DNA of 64,000 nt from CAVXNP01 sp963763305. Its GTDB lineage: Bacteria > Pseudomonadota > Gammaproteobacteria > Xanthomonadales > Rhodanobacteraceae. The translations under genes were made by a program, and so were the position numbers. Position 1 is the stretch's first letter. Each line of letters starts with the position of its first letter. The notes beneath the pieces were generated by a model. That model saw nothing but the letters and a program-made list of their open reading frames with translations, was not told the DNA's origin and searched no databases. Location of the stretch: assembly GCA_963763305.1 (NCBI GenBank), contig CAVXNP010000001.1, positions 1,178,001 to 1,242,000 of the forward strand, given 5' to 3'. Below, one piece after another: positions 1 through 9,175 of the stretch.

Positions 1-640
1 CAATTTCACCGAGCGCCGCCGGCAAGGTCACGTACGCCGCCCATCCAGCGTCCGCATAAGCAGGGACCATCACACTGGCAACCACGTCCACGACATAACC
101 CAGGCCACCAAGCAGCAACAACACGCCAAGCGCCCGCGGCAGCCAGCCGCAGCGCAACACCAGGTAACCGAACGGCAGCAACCACAGCCCCCAGAACAGG
201 CTCGCCACCAGCAGGCCGTGGCCATAGCTTGCCAGTGCCAACATCACGGCTGCCTCGCGTTGCGCCATGGCCAGCAACGGCGACGGGCCCGGTTGCAGCA
301 GCATGCCGAGCACGTCCAGCCGGTGGACCACCGCCACCAGGGCGACCGGCACGCTGACCACGGCCAACGCCACCATCAGCCAGGCGGCATGCCCGCCGGC
401 CGGGCGCAACAACTGGAAAAGCAGCAGCGGCAACGGCAGGAACAGCACCTGCTCCAGCACGAAACCGAGGATGCCGGCGGCGAACAGGGTCCGGTGGGCC
501 GTGATGTGCATCAACGTGGCGTGCGGATCGCCGTGCCCGCTCAGCCGGCCGGGCACGTAGGCCAGGCTGAAGAAGCCGGTGACCACCACCAGCAGATAGA
601 GGAGTCCGGCCAGGCGGGCGAGCTTGTCGTCGGCAGTCAT
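1..640 (-). CDS. DUF4386 family membrane protein (3' end off the window)
   Basis: The reverse strand stays open from an ATG at 640 down to base 1 with no stop, giving about 213 residues of a protein whose C-terminus lies outside the window. The product starts MTADDKLARLAGLLYLL, which resembles the opening of DUF4386 proteins (a small multi-pass membrane family of unknown function). Long hydrophobic stretches suggest five or six membrane helices. A nearby upstream ATG (654) runs into a stop after five codons, so 640 is the natural start. No partner gene is visible. The family assignment rests on the N-terminal pattern and the helix layout. Confidence 0.75.
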   Translation of the reverse strand, partial: MTADDKLARLAGLLYLLVVVTGFFSLAYVPGRLSGHGDPHATLMHITAHRTLFAAGILGFVLEQVLFLPLPLLLFQLLRPAGGHAAWLMVALAVVSVPVALVAVVHRLDVLGMLLQPGPSPLLAMAQREAAVMLALASYGHGLLVASLFWGLWLLPFGYLVLRCGWLPRALGVLLLLGGLGYVVDVVASVMVPAYADAGWAAYVTLPAALGEI

Positions 641-864
641 CGCATTCGTTCCATGAGGCGGCCGGCGCCATTGTTGGCCCGGCGCGGCCGTTCCCGCATG
701 TGCCATCGGCCATATCCGCGAGTCCTGCCGGCCACCATCACGCCCGCGGGTAGGCAGGTGCGTACGTGCGACCGAGCACCGATGGAACGCCATGCCTCGG
801 CGCTTCCTGCGCACTTGCCCTGTACGTAGACTTGCGCAGACCCCTCCCCCGCCACTTCTCCTGC

Positions 865-2112
865 ATGCAACCCACGCCGCTGTTCCGCCACCGCGCCTAC
901 GCCCACTACTGGGGCGCCCGCATCGCCTCGGGTTTCGGCTTCCAGATGCTCTCGGTGGCGGTGGGCTGGCAGATCTATGCGATCACCGGCCGGGCGCTGG
1001 ACCTGGGCCTGATCGGGCTGGTGCAGTTCATTCCCTCGGTGCTGCTGGCGTTGCCGGCCGGCCACGTGGCCGACCAGTTCGATCGCCGGCGGATCGTGGT
1101 GACCTGCCAGGTGCTCGAATGCCTGGCCATCGCGGTGCTGGCCGCGGGCAGCTGGATGGGCTGGCTGGACGAGGCGGGCATCCTGGCGCTGGTGTTCGCC
1201 ATCGGCGTGGCGAAAGCGTTCGAATTCCCCACCTTGCAGGCGTTGCTGCCCGGGCTGGTGCCCGAGCGCGAGCTGCCGCGGGCGATGGCCGGCAGCGCAG
1301 CCGCCGGCCAGATGGCGATGATCGCCGGACCGGCGGTGGGCGGACTGCTGTATGTGGCCGGGGCGCACGTGGTGTATGCGGTCTCCGCGCTGCTTTACCT
1401 GCTTGCGCTGGTGCTGATGGCTCGCCTGCGTTACGAGCGCACGCCGCCACGGCGCGAACCGGCCACGCTGCAGACCCTGTTCGCCGGGGTCCATTTCATC
1501 CGCGCCCGCCCGGTGGTGCTGGGGGTGATCTCGCTGGACCTGTTCGCAGTGCTGCTGGGCGGCGCCACCGCACTGCTGCCGATCTTTGCCCGCGACATCC
1601 TGCACACCGGCCCGTGGGGGCTGGGCCTGCTGCGCGCCGCACCGGCGGTGGGCGCGCTGGGTATGTCGCTGTGGCTGGCGCGGCACCCACTGCAGCGGCG
1701 GGTGGGCCATGTGATGTTCGCCTCGGTGGCCGCTTTCGGGGCGGCCACGCTGGTGTTCGCACTGTCGCAGGTACTGTGGCTGTCGCTGTTGGCACTGGCC
1801 GGGCTGGGCGCGTTCGACATGGTCAGCATGGTGATCCGCGGCGCCCTGGTGCAGCTGGAAACACCCGACGCGATGCGCGGGCGGGTCAGCGCGGTCAACT
1901 CGATCTTCATCAACACCTCCAACCAGCTCGGTGAATTCGAGTCGGGCATGCTGGCGGCGTGGCTGGGTGCGGTCGGCGCCACCGTGGTCGGTGGCGTCGG
2001 CACACTGCTGGTGGTGGGCCTGTGGATGGCGATGTTTCCGGCCCTGCGCCGGCGCCAGCAACTGCAATCGGAGCCCGCGCCAGTGACCGAGCCAGCGGCC
2101 GATACGTTGTAA
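865..2112 (+). CDS. MFS transporter, EntS-like
   Basis: This 415-residue integral membrane protein looks like a major facilitator of the EntS/MFS_3 type, which export siderophores or small amphiphiles using the proton gradient. The N-terminus (MQPTPLFRHRAYAHYW) is typical of that branch, followed by about 12 hydrophobic helices. A motif-A-like loop, GHVADQFDRR, lies at residues 66-75 between helices 2 and 3. An in-frame ATG 33 codons upstream adds a sequence unlike the family, so I chose 865. No siderophore genes lie nearby, so the substrate cannot be named. It is followed 53 bp later by a secreted esterase in the same direction. Confidence 0.85.
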   Translation: MQPTPLFRHRAYAHYWGARIASGFGFQMLSVAVGWQIYAITGRALDLGLIGLVQFIPSVLLALPAGHVADQFDRRRIVVTCQVLECLAIAVLAAGSWMGWLDEAGILALVFAIGVAKAFEFPTLQALLPGLVPERELPRAMAGSAAAGQMAMIAGPAVGGLLYVAGAHVVYAVSALLYLLALVLMARLRYERTPPRREPATLQTLFAGVHFIRARPVVLGVISLDLFAVLLGGATALLPIFARDILHTGPWGLGLLRAAPAVGALGMSLWLARHPLQRRVGHVMFASVAAFGAATLVFALSQVLWLSLLALAGLGAFDMVSMVIRGALVQLETPDAMRGRVSAVNSIFINTSNQLGEFESGMLAAWLGAVGATVVGGVGTLLVVGLWMAMFPALRRRQQLQSEPAPVTEPAADTL

Positions 2113-2165
2113 GCGCATGCCGGCGCGCCATTGCGCAGCCCGCAGCGCTGCGCCAGCATGCGCGG

Positions 2166-3794
2166 ATGAACCCGTCCGCGTCGCCCCTCGCCCGCTGCCT
2201 GCCCGCCCTGGTCCTGCTCTGCGCCAGCCTGTCCGCCACCGCGGCGCCCGCCAGTGGCCCACGCATCGAGGTGCGCTTCAGCGCCAGCGCCCACGCGCAA
2301 CCAGTCACCGGGCGCGTCTACGTGGCGATCAGCCGCGACAACGACAAGCCGCCGATCGAGCAGACCGACGTCACCGGCGTGCCGTTGTTCGGCCACGACA
2401 TCGAGCAGTTGGCACCGGGGCAGCCGGCGACCATCGACGGCGACGACTTCGGCGCGCCGCTGGCGAGCCTGCGCCAGCTGCCCGCGGGCGACTACTGGAT
2501 GCAGCCGTTCGTCAACATCTACACCCGCTTCGACCGCGCCGATGGGCATACCGTGTGGCTGCACATGGACCAGGGCGAGGGGCAGGACTGGAAGCACTCG
2601 CCCGGCAACCTGTACGGCGCGCCGGTGAAGGTGCATTTCGATCCGGCCGCGTCGACCCCGATCCGGCTCACGGCCGACCGCGCGATCGCACCCATCCCCG
2701 CCCCGCAGGACACCGACTACGTCAAGCATCTCACCCTCCGCAGCACGCTGCTCAGCCACTGGTGGGGACGGCCGATGACGCTCGGCGCCACCGTGCTGCT
2801 ACCCAGGGGGTATGCCGAGCATCCGGACGTGCACTACCCGGTGGTCTATGACCAGGGCCATTTCTCGCGCGATGCACCGTGGGGTTTCGATCGCCCCGGC
2901 TCGGCCTTCCGCGAGTACTGGCTGGCCGACGGCACGCCGCGGGTGATCCTGGTCACGCTGCAGCACCCGTCGCCGTACTACGACGACTCCTACGCGGTGA
3001 ACTCGGCCAACGACGGACCCTACGGCGACGCCATCCAGCAGGAACTGCTGCCGGCGCTGGAGCAGCGCTTCCGGATCATTCGCCAGCCGTGGGCACGCCT
3101 GCTCACCGGCGGCTCCACCGGCGGCTGGATCGCCGTGGCACTGCAGGTGTTCCACCCGGACTACTACGGCGGCAGCTTCGCCATGTGCCCGGACTCGCTG
3201 GACTTCCGCCATCACCAGGTGGTCAACATCTACGACGATGCCAATGCCTACTGGCTGGACAAGGGCTGGGTCCGCGTGGAGCGTCCGGACACGCGCCAGA
3301 CCGACGGCAACATCACCGCCATGATGAAGGACGAGAACCACTACGAACTGGCACAAGGCAGCCATTCGCGCTCGGGCGGGCAATGGGACATCTGGGAGGC
3401 CACCTTCGGTCCGGTCGGCGCCGACGGCTACCCGCAGCGGATCTGGGACAAGCGCACCGGCGCGATCGATCACCAAGTGGCCGCCTACTGGAAGGCACAC
3501 TACGACCTGCGCCACATCCTGGCCACGCAGTGGTCCACGCTGGGGCCGAAGTTGCGCGGCAAGCTGCACATCTACGTCGGCGACATGGATACCTACTATC
3601 TCAACATGGGCGTGCGCCGGATGGACGCCTTCCTCAAGCAGACCAGCGATCCTGCGGCCGAGGCGACGGTGGTGTACCAGCCGATGGCGCCCCACTGCTG
3701 GGGACCGCGCCCGCCACAGCTGCTGCAGACGATGACCGATTACCTGGATGCGCACGCCCCCGCGGGCGCCGATCGCACCGCCTGGCGCTACTGA
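2166..3794 (+). CDS. Secreted esterase-D/enterochelin-esterase-like hydrolase
   Basis: This 542-residue protein begins with a clear Sec signal peptide (about 27 residues ending SATAAPA). The N-terminal half is a beta-rich region; the C-terminal half is an alpha/beta hydrolase of the putative esterase family (PF00756). The nucleophile elbow reads GGSTGG with Ser at about residue 317, and a late His (MAPHCWGP) could complete the triad. The protein is therefore probably a periplasmic or secreted carboxylesterase; the substrate is not predictable. The ATG at 2166 is chosen because it opens the signal peptide. It may be cotranscribed with the MFS exporter upstream, since the gap is short, but this is inference. 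Confidence 0.8.
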   Translation: MNPSASPLARCLPALVLLCASLSATAAPASGPRIEVRFSASAHAQPVTGRVYVAISRDNDKPPIEQTDVTGVPLFGHDIEQLAPGQPATIDGDDFGAPLASLRQLPAGDYWMQPFVNIYTRFDRADGHTVWLHMDQGEGQDWKHSPGNLYGAPVKVHFDPAASTPIRLTADRAIAPIPAPQDTDYVKHLTLRSTLLSHWWGRPMTLGATVLLPRGYAEHPDVHYPVVYDQGHFSRDAPWGFDRPGSAFREYWLADGTPRVILVTLQHPSPYYDDSYAVNSANDGPYGDAIQQELLPALEQRFRIIRQPWARLLTGGSTGGWIAVALQVFHPDYYGGSFAMCPDSLDFRHHQVVNIYDDANAYWLDKGWVRVERPDTRQTDGNITAMMKDENHYELAQGSHSRSGGQWDIWEATFGPVGADGYPQRIWDKRTGAIDHQVAAYWKAHYDLRHILATQWSTLGPKLRGKLHIYVGDMDTYYLNMGVRRMDAFLKQTSDPAAEATVVYQPMAPHCWGPRPPQLLQTMTDYLDAHAPAGADRTAWRY

Positions 3795-3930
3795 GGTCCA
3801 GGCAGAAGCCGCGCCGGCCGCCGCAGATCGACCGCCGCGCAGTCGCGCATGGACCACGCCGGCCGACACGTTGAAGCTTCACGCGGATGCGGCCTGCGCG
3901 GCATCCATGATGCGCAGGACCGGCGCCAGG

Positions 3931-5187
3931 CTACTCGCGCAGGCGCGGCACGCCGTGCGCGTCGCGCTCCTCGATTGCCATCGGCCGGGTATCCACCGCT
4001 CCGGCGCGCTGGTCGGCCGGCAACGCCAGGGGGCTGTCGCCGCGGGTCAGCGCCAACGCATTGCGGTAGCAGCGTTGCGCCAGCAGCGCATTGCCCTGGC
4101 CGGTGTAGGCATCGCCGAGCGTTTCCCAGGCAGCCACCCCGGGACTCAGCGCCAGCGAGCGGTCCAGGTACTGACGGGCCTTGCCCCAGAGCTTCAGGCG
4201 TACGCAGAGCCGTCCCAGCGCCGCCAGCAGGCTGGCGTCGTTCGGGTGGGCGTCCAGCCAGCCCTCGGCGCGGCGCAGCCTTGCCTCCACGTCGTCACCG
4301 TCCAGCGCGCCCCAGGTTTCCACCAGCAGCGGCGACCACTCGCGCCGCAGCGCCGACTCCAGTTCGTCCCTGGCCGGCAGCAACAGGCCGAAACCGGCGG
4401 CGCGGCGCGCATAGGCGTCGACCGCCGCCGGCACCCGGCGCTGGCTCCTGGGCAGTTGCGCCCACACCGCATTGAGCGCGGCGCCATCGGCGGCGGCGCC
4501 CAGCGCCGCCGTGAGTACCCGCGCCTCCAGCGCGGCGTAGCCGCGGCTACCCAACGAGCCACTCTTGTGCAGCGGCTCCAGCGCGGGCAACGCGCGCAGC
4601 GGCTCGTCGCAGGCCAGCGCCGCCAGCGCCAGCTCGCGCCAGCCGCCGGGGCTTAGCTGGCCGCCATCGGCCTCGGCCGACAGCAGGGCCAGGGCCTCGG
4701 CCGGCTTGCCGTCCCGGCGCAGCACGCGGGCGCGCAACACCCTTGCAGCGCGGGGGCTGTTCTGCCCGGCCTCGCCCAGCATCTCCAGCGCGCGTGCCTG
4801 TTCGCCCCGCCGGGACGCCGCCTCGGCGGCCACCAGCAAGGCCGGCCCGCGCAATGCCTGTAGCCGCGCGGCCCGCTGCAGGTCGCGCTCGGCATCGCCA
4901 TGACGGCCCTCGGTCAGCGCCACCAGGCCCGCGCCCAGCCGCTGCCGGCTGACCCGGCGATGACGCTGCGAAACCGCGCCGAACGGCCAGCGCACAAGTC
5001 GCCAGAGACCGGCGAGCACCGCCCACGACAGCAACAAAAGGACCACCGCGGCGACCACGCTGGTCTCCACCTTCCAGCCGCGCAGGCGAACCAGCACATA
5101 GCCGGGGTCCTCGGCCACCCAGTGCCAGCCGAAGGCCGCCAGCGCCGCGATCAGCACCAGCAACAGGACCCATCGCCACACCCTCAC
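3931..5187 (-). CDS. hemY: HemY-like TPR membrane protein
   Basis: This 418-residue protein matches the HemY family linked to tetrapyrrole synthesis in Beta- and Gammaproteobacteria. Two N-terminal membrane helices (about residues 5-22 and 42-63) are followed by a long alanine-rich helical region with tetratricopeptide-type repeats. It is the last gene of hemD-hemX-hemY and overlaps hemX by four bases, which suggests translational coupling. Its biochemical role is unknown; it is not the protoporphyrinogen oxidase that carries the same name in Bacillus. Family, length and gene order all agree. Confidence 0.9.
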   Translation of the reverse strand: MRVWRWVLLLVLIAALAAFGWHWVAEDPGYVLVRLRGWKVETSVVAAVVLLLLSWAVLAGLWRLVRWPFGAVSQRHRRVSRQRLGAGLVALTEGRHGDAERDLQRAARLQALRGPALLVAAEAASRRGEQARALEMLGEAGQNSPRAARVLRARVLRRDGKPAEALALLSAEADGGQLSPGGWRELALAALACDEPLRALPALEPLHKSGSLGSRGYAALEARVLTAALGAAADGAALNAVWAQLPRSQRRVPAAVDAYARRAAGFGLLLPARDELESALRREWSPLLVETWGALDGDDVEARLRRAEGWLDAHPNDASLLAALGRLCVRLKLWGKARQYLDRSLALSPGVAAWETLGDAYTGQGNALLAQRCYRNALALTRGDSPLALPADQRAGAVDTRPMAIEERDAHGVPRLRE

Positions 5188-6377
5188 GGCTGCGCTCCGC
5201 TGCTGGCCGCACGCGCCGGCCCACGCGAGCGCTTGCCGCCGGCCGCAGAGGCGCCGTCCCGGCCCGGTTGCAGAGCGTGCACCGCGCGAAGATTGCGAAG
5301 TTCGGTCAGCGCTTCGCCCAGATGCACCGGCGTAGCCGGCTTCAGCGACGCCCGCACGGCGGCGATCCGCGCACGCGCCTGGCGGACGGCCTCGTCTCCA
5401 TCATCGAAATGCGCCGCCAGACCGGCATCGGCCCGCTCCAGCGCGTCCACCGCCGCCGCGTTGTCCCAGGCCAGCAGCGCCGCCTCGGCCTGGGCCAGGT
5501 CCAGCGCCACCAGTTCGCGGGTCAGCCGCGCATCAGTCAACGCCAGGGGCATCCTGTCGTCGTCACGCTGCACGCGGATCACGCTGGACAGCGCGCTGGT
5601 GACCCGCGACCAGGCATCCTGCGGCTGCGCCGCGTCCACCGGGGCGCCGGACTTCAGCGGCAGACCGGCCACCCGGTCGCGCAGGCGCTGCAGCGTCGCC
5701 AGCGCGGCGGCCTGGCCGATCGTGCGGCTGTTCGCCAGCGCCTCGCGCTCGGCCTCGATGCTCTGGCGCAGTCCGGAAAAGGCGCCGTCGTCCACCTGCG
5801 CCAGGCTCTGCTCGGCCAGTGCGTAGGCGGTGGCCGCCCCTTGCGCGTCGTGGAACAGCACGTAGCGCTGCTGGCCCATCCGCAGCAACGCCTCGGTCTC
5901 GTCCAGCAGCAGGGTGTCGTGGCCGGACAGTGTCTTCTGCGACAGGTTGTCGACCGCGTCCTCCAGGTTGCGCAGGCGCTCGGCCTGGCCCAGCACCTCC
6001 TCGCGCAGCGAACGATTGACCTGGGCGGCATCGCCCAGCCGCTGGCGCAGCAGTCCCCGCTCACTGTTCAGGCCGTCCACGGTGCCGGCCAGGTTGTCCA
6101 GTCGCCCCTGCAGGGTGGACAGTGCGCGAGCGTCGCTGGCATCGGACTGCCGCTGTTGCCACTGGCGCCAGCCGACGTAGCCGGCCGCCGCCACGGCGAC
6201 CAGGGCCAGCAGCAGGGCCAGCGCGACGGCACCACCGCGACCGGGCGGACGTGACGGGCGAGGGTGGCGGGCGGACCCACGCGGCGGACCGCCGGCGGTG
6301 GCATCGGGACGGGATGCGACCGGCTCGGTCGCGGGGCGGTCGGCGGTCACGCTGGCGGGGGCGTCGTCTTGGCTCAT
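5184..6377 (-). CDS. hemX: HemX-like membrane-anchored protein (uroporphyrinogen-III C-methyltransferase annotation family)
   Basis: The 397-residue product has a Pro/Arg-rich cytoplasmic tail (residues 1-48), a single membrane helix (about 50-67), a coiled-coil segment (about 75-150) and a C-terminal helical domain. This is the architecture of proteobacterial HemX. Databases often call it uroporphyrinogen-III C-methyltransferase, but no SAM-binding methylase motif is visible, so that activity should not be assumed. It lies between hemD and hemY and overlaps hemY by 4 bp. It probably acts as a scaffold at the membrane for haem synthesis. Confidence 0.88.
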   Translation of the reverse strand: MSQDDAPASVTADRPATEPVASRPDATAGGPPRGSARHPRPSRPPGRGGAVALALLLALVAVAAAGYVGWRQWQQRQSDASDARALSTLQGRLDNLAGTVDGLNSERGLLRQRLGDAAQVNRSLREEVLGQAERLRNLEDAVDNLSQKTLSGHDTLLLDETEALLRMGQQRYVLFHDAQGAATAYALAEQSLAQVDDGAFSGLRQSIEAEREALANSRTIGQAAALATLQRLRDRVAGLPLKSGAPVDAAQPQDAWSRVTSALSSVIRVQRDDDRMPLALTDARLTRELVALDLAQAEAALLAWDNAAAVDALERADAGLAAHFDDGDEAVRQARARIAAVRASLKPATPVHLGEALTELRNLRAVHALQPGRDGASAAGGKRSRGPARAASSGAQP

Positions 6378-6476
6378 GGGCGCATGCTAGCAGCCTGCAC
6401 GCCGCTGCCGCCGTACAGCGGACGTGACGGGACGGCCTGTTCGCCGGGCAGACAGGCCGTGCGATCGGGGACGCCT

Positions 6477-7286
6477 TCAGGGAGCCACAAGTGCAGCCAG
6501 CAGGTCGTGCGGGCGCGCCGAGGCGGCCACCCGTATCGGTCCGGACCCAGCCTCGCCGAAACCGGCATGTCGCGCCAGCGTCGCCAACCGCTCGCTGCTG
6601 ACCACCACCTCGGCCGCGCACAACCGCTCCCAGATGGTATCGGGCAGTTGCAGGTGCAGGTTTTCCAGCGCATCACCGCTGGACCAGAGCACGCAGGCGT
6701 CGCCGCGCAGATTGCGCAGCGGATCGAGGTGGCGCCGGTCCAGTTGCGCCGGCTGGCGCGCGTACACGTGCACCTCGCGCAGGCGGGCGCCGCGCAGGCG
6801 CAACTGCGCCGGCAGCAGGCCACGGCCACCGGCTGCGCCCACCACCGCCACAGCACGCCCCTGCACCTGTTGCAGCAGCGGCATGCCGAGCAGGCCTTCG
6901 CTATCCTGCCGAACGGCCGGCACCTGGGCGTCCAGCCCGTGCCGCTGCAGGGCCCGAGCGGTGCCCGTCCCCACCGCCAGCACCTGCGCCGAGGTCTGCA
7001 ACGGCACCAGTTGCGCGGCGAAGCGGACGGCGGCCGGGCTGGTGAACAGCACCAGTTCATCGGCCAGCGCCTGGCGCACCTGCTCGCGCACGCTCTGCTC
7101 CGGTCCGGTCGCGCGCAGGGCCAGGCCCGGCAGCAACAGCGGCACGCCCCCGGCGGCACGCACCAGGCGTACCAGCGTGTCGGCGGTGCCGACCGGTCGC
7201 GTGATCACCACCGGCCGGCCACCCAACTCCTGACCGGACCGGCGCCGGCGGTGGGTGGAAGGTTCGGTGTGAGGCCTCGATTGCAC
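6477..7286 (-). CDS. hemD: Uroporphyrinogen-III synthase
   Basis: HemD closes hydroxymethylbilane into uroporphyrinogen III, the branch point for haem and sirohaem. The reading frame shows the typical start of the mature fold (GRPVVITRPVG) followed by two alternating alpha/beta domains and the late Thr/Ser-rich strand common in the family. I chose a GTG at 7286 (269 residues) because it is preceded by AGGAG at a fitting distance. An upstream in-frame ATG at 7346 would add 20 residues unlike the family. The gene heads hemD-hemX-hemY and is divergent from the thioesterase gene. hemC is not in the window. Confidence 0.88.
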   Translation of the reverse strand: MQSRPHTEPSTHRRRRSGQELGGRPVVITRPVGTADTLVRLVRAAGGVPLLLPGLALRATGPEQSVREQVRQALADELVLFTSPAAVRFAAQLVPLQTSAQVLAVGTGTARALQRHGLDAQVPAVRQDSEGLLGMPLLQQVQGRAVAVVGAAGGRGLLPAQLRLRGARLREVHVYARQPAQLDRRHLDPLRNLRGDACVLWSSGDALENLHLQLPDTIWERLCAAEVVVSSERLATLARHAGFGEAGSGPIRVAASARPHDLLAALVAP

Positions 7287-7404
7287 GCGATGAACATCTC
7301 CTGGGGATCGCCCGAGTGTAGCGTTTCGACACCGCGACAGGCACATGACCGATCACCCCTTACACTGTGCCGCAGCCTTCTCCAAATGCGCAGGAACCGA
7401 AGCC

Positions 7405-7875
7405 TTGACCCGGATCGATCCCACTCTCCTGGCCCAGCAACTGACCGCCTTCATGCGCGCCGAGATCCCCCTGGCGCGCGCGATGGACCTGCGCCTGCAC
7501 GACTACGACGACCAGCAGATCAGCCTGGCGGTGCCGCTGGGGCCGAACGTCAACGACAAGGGCTGTGCCTTCGGCGGCAGCCTGGTCAGCCTGATGACCC
7601 TGGCCGGCTGGGCCTGGGTGGAACTGGCGCTGCAGCGCCGCGGCGAGCACTGCGACGTGTTCGTGGCCGAATCGACCGTGCGCTACCTGGCGCCGGTCTG
7701 GAGCGACTTCCACAGCGAGGCGCGGCTGGCCGAGGGCGCCTCGTGGGAGCCGTTCTTCGGCACCCTGGCCGCACGCGGCAAGGCGCGTGTCGAGGTCGCC
7801 TGCCAGGTCCCCGGCGGCGACGGCGAAGCGGCCGCCACGCTGGCTGCGCGCTTCGTGGCCAAACGGCGGGGCTGA
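7405..7875 (+). CDS. YiiD-C-like hotdog thioesterase
   Basis: The product (156 residues from a TTG start preceded by AGGA, or 176 from an ATG at 7345) is a hotdog-fold protein of the YiiD C-terminal domain type, a putative thioesterase family. Visible features are the helix region with NDKGCAFGGSLVSL, matching the substrate-binding helix, and the strand VAESTVRYLAPV. The shorter start keeps the intergenic space shared with the divergent hemD free for promoters and begins LTRIDPTLLAQQL. The substrate is unknown. A lipoprotein gene follows after 52 bp. Confidence 0.78.
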   Translation: MTRIDPTLLAQQLTAFMRAEIPLARAMDLRLHDYDDQQISLAVPLGPNVNDKGCAFGGSLVSLMTLAGWAWVELALQRRGEHCDVFVAESTVRYLAPVWSDFHSEARLAEGASWEPFFGTLAARGKARVEVACQVPGGDGEAAATLAARFVAKRRG

Positions 7876-7927
7876 TCCGGACCGCCGCTTGGGCCAGAAT
7901 GGGGGCGTCACCCTGGGGGAACCTGCC

Positions 7928-8341
7928 ATGCGCCGACTCTTGATCGTCCCGACCGTACTGCTCGCCATGCTGCTGGGCGGCTGTGCCTCCGACCAGCGCA
8001 GCCACACGCTGCAGACCACCCTGTACGCGTACGCCAACACGGTCCGCTGGGGCGATTTCGCCAGCGCGATGCAGTTCGTCGACCCGGCCGAGCGCAAGGC
8101 GCATCCGCCCAGCGCGCTGGACATGGCCCGCTACCAGCAGGTGCGGGTGACCGAGTACGACGAAGGCGCCGGCCCGGTGCCGGTGAGCGAGAACGAGGTG
8201 CGCCAGGTGGTGCAGGTCGGCCTGGTCAACGTGAACACCCAGGTCCAGCGCACCGTGCTCGATCGGCAGAGCTGGCGCTACGATCCGGAGCTGCACCGCT
8301 GGTGGCTGACCAGCGGCCTGCCCGACATCACCAGTGACTGA
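7928..8341 (+). CDS. Small lipoprotein of unknown function
   Basis: The 137-residue product starts with a lipoprotein signal peptide ending in a lipobox, LLGGC, with Cys at residue 21. The remainder is a compact globular domain rich in aromatic and charged residues (YAYANTVRWGDF, QSWRYDPELHRWW). I do not recognise a characterised family, although uncharacterised lipoproteins of this size are common in Xanthomonadales. It should be anchored in the inner or outer membrane facing the periplasm. It lies between a thioesterase and a rhodanese gene, all co-oriented. Confidence 0.8.
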   Translation: MRRLLIVPTVLLAMLLGGCASDQRSHTLQTTLYAYANTVRWGDFASAMQFVDPAERKAHPPSALDMARYQQVRVTEYDEGAGPVPVSENEVRQVVQVGLVNVNTQVQRTVLDRQSWRYDPELHRWWLTSGLPDITSD

Positions 8342-8453
8342 CCGGTCGGCGCGTGGCTGACCGTGCGTGGGGCGCAGCCGGCTTTGCGCCGACGCGCCCG
8401 CTCCCGGATAATGGCTGGTTTCAGCGCGCACCCAGCGCGCGTCGGATCGCCGA

Positions 8454-8897
8454 ATGAATGATTTCCTGCACAAGCTGCCCACCTTCCTGGGCAACCACCT
8501 GGCCCTGTCCGCGTTGTTCGTGGTCCTGCTGGTGGCGATCCTGGCGATGGAACTGGCGCGGCTGTTCCGCAAGTACCAGGAGCTGACCCCGGCCGGGCTG
8601 ACCCTGCTGATCAACCGCGAAAGTCCGCTGCTGGTGGACATTTCCCCGCGCGACAATTTCGAGAAGGCGCACATCCCCGGCGCGCGCCATGTGGCCATGA
8701 GCCAGTTCGACCCGGAGAACAAGAGCCTCGCCAGCGCGCGGGAACTGCCGGTGGTGGTGATCTGCCGCTCCGGCCAGACCGCCCAGCGCGCCGCGCAGCG
8801 GCTGGTCAAGGCCGGCTTCAGCAAGGTCTATACGCTCGGTGGCGGCATGCTGGCCTGGCAGCAGGCGCAAATGCCGGTCGCCAAGGGCAGCAAGTAG
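8454..8897 (+). CDS. Membrane-anchored rhodanese-domain protein (YibN-like)
   Basis: This 147-residue protein has one N-terminal membrane helix (about residues 16-35) and a single rhodanese domain. The active-site loop reads CRSGQTA with the persulfide-forming Cys intact, and the rhodanese signature HIPGARHV is present upstream. This matches YibN-type proteins, which pass sulfur between carriers at the inner membrane; the physiological partner is unclear. In enterobacteria yibN often lies near grxC and secB, but those genes are not visible here. Confidence 0.88.
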   Translation: MNDFLHKLPTFLGNHLALSALFVVLLVAILAMELARLFRKYQELTPAGLTLLINRESPLLVDISPRDNFEKAHIPGARHVAMSQFDPENKSLASARELPVVVICRSGQTAQRAAQRLVKAGFSKVYTLGGGMLAWQQAQMPVAKGSK

Positions 8898-9038
8898 CGC
8901 GCGACCGGGCGTCCCGACCGGGAACGGGTGCGCGACCCAACCGCGAGCTGGCAGGGGTGGGGATGTCGCGACTCCGGGCAAAGCCGGCGGACGTGAGACG
9001 TGCAACGCGCAACGCGCAACGTGCCGGACGCTCGTGTG

Positions 9039-9120
9039 TAGGGTGGGCTTCAGCCCACCAGCTTTCGGCTCTTCGGCCTTTTTTGCCTCGTTGGCTCAGG
9101 TGGGCTCAAGCCCACCCTAC
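9039..9120. repeat. REP-like inverted pair, family GGGTGGGCTTCAGCCCACC
   Basis: Two facing palindromes of the REP family (9039-9060 and 9099-9120) form a pair separated by a T-rich spacer. They lie between the convergent rhodanese and reductase genes, a usual place for REP elements. The same core occurs more than a dozen times in the window. Confidence 0.85.
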
Positions 9121-9175
9121 GCCTACCCGCGGTGACCTTGCACCCGCCGCCGCACGCCTGACCGGCCGCCCTGGC

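Noticed and set aside
637..2262. A 541-residue minus-strand frame over the MFS gene
   Set aside because: It is a Gln/His/Arg-rich antisense shadow; the plus strand encodes a clear 12-helix transporter.
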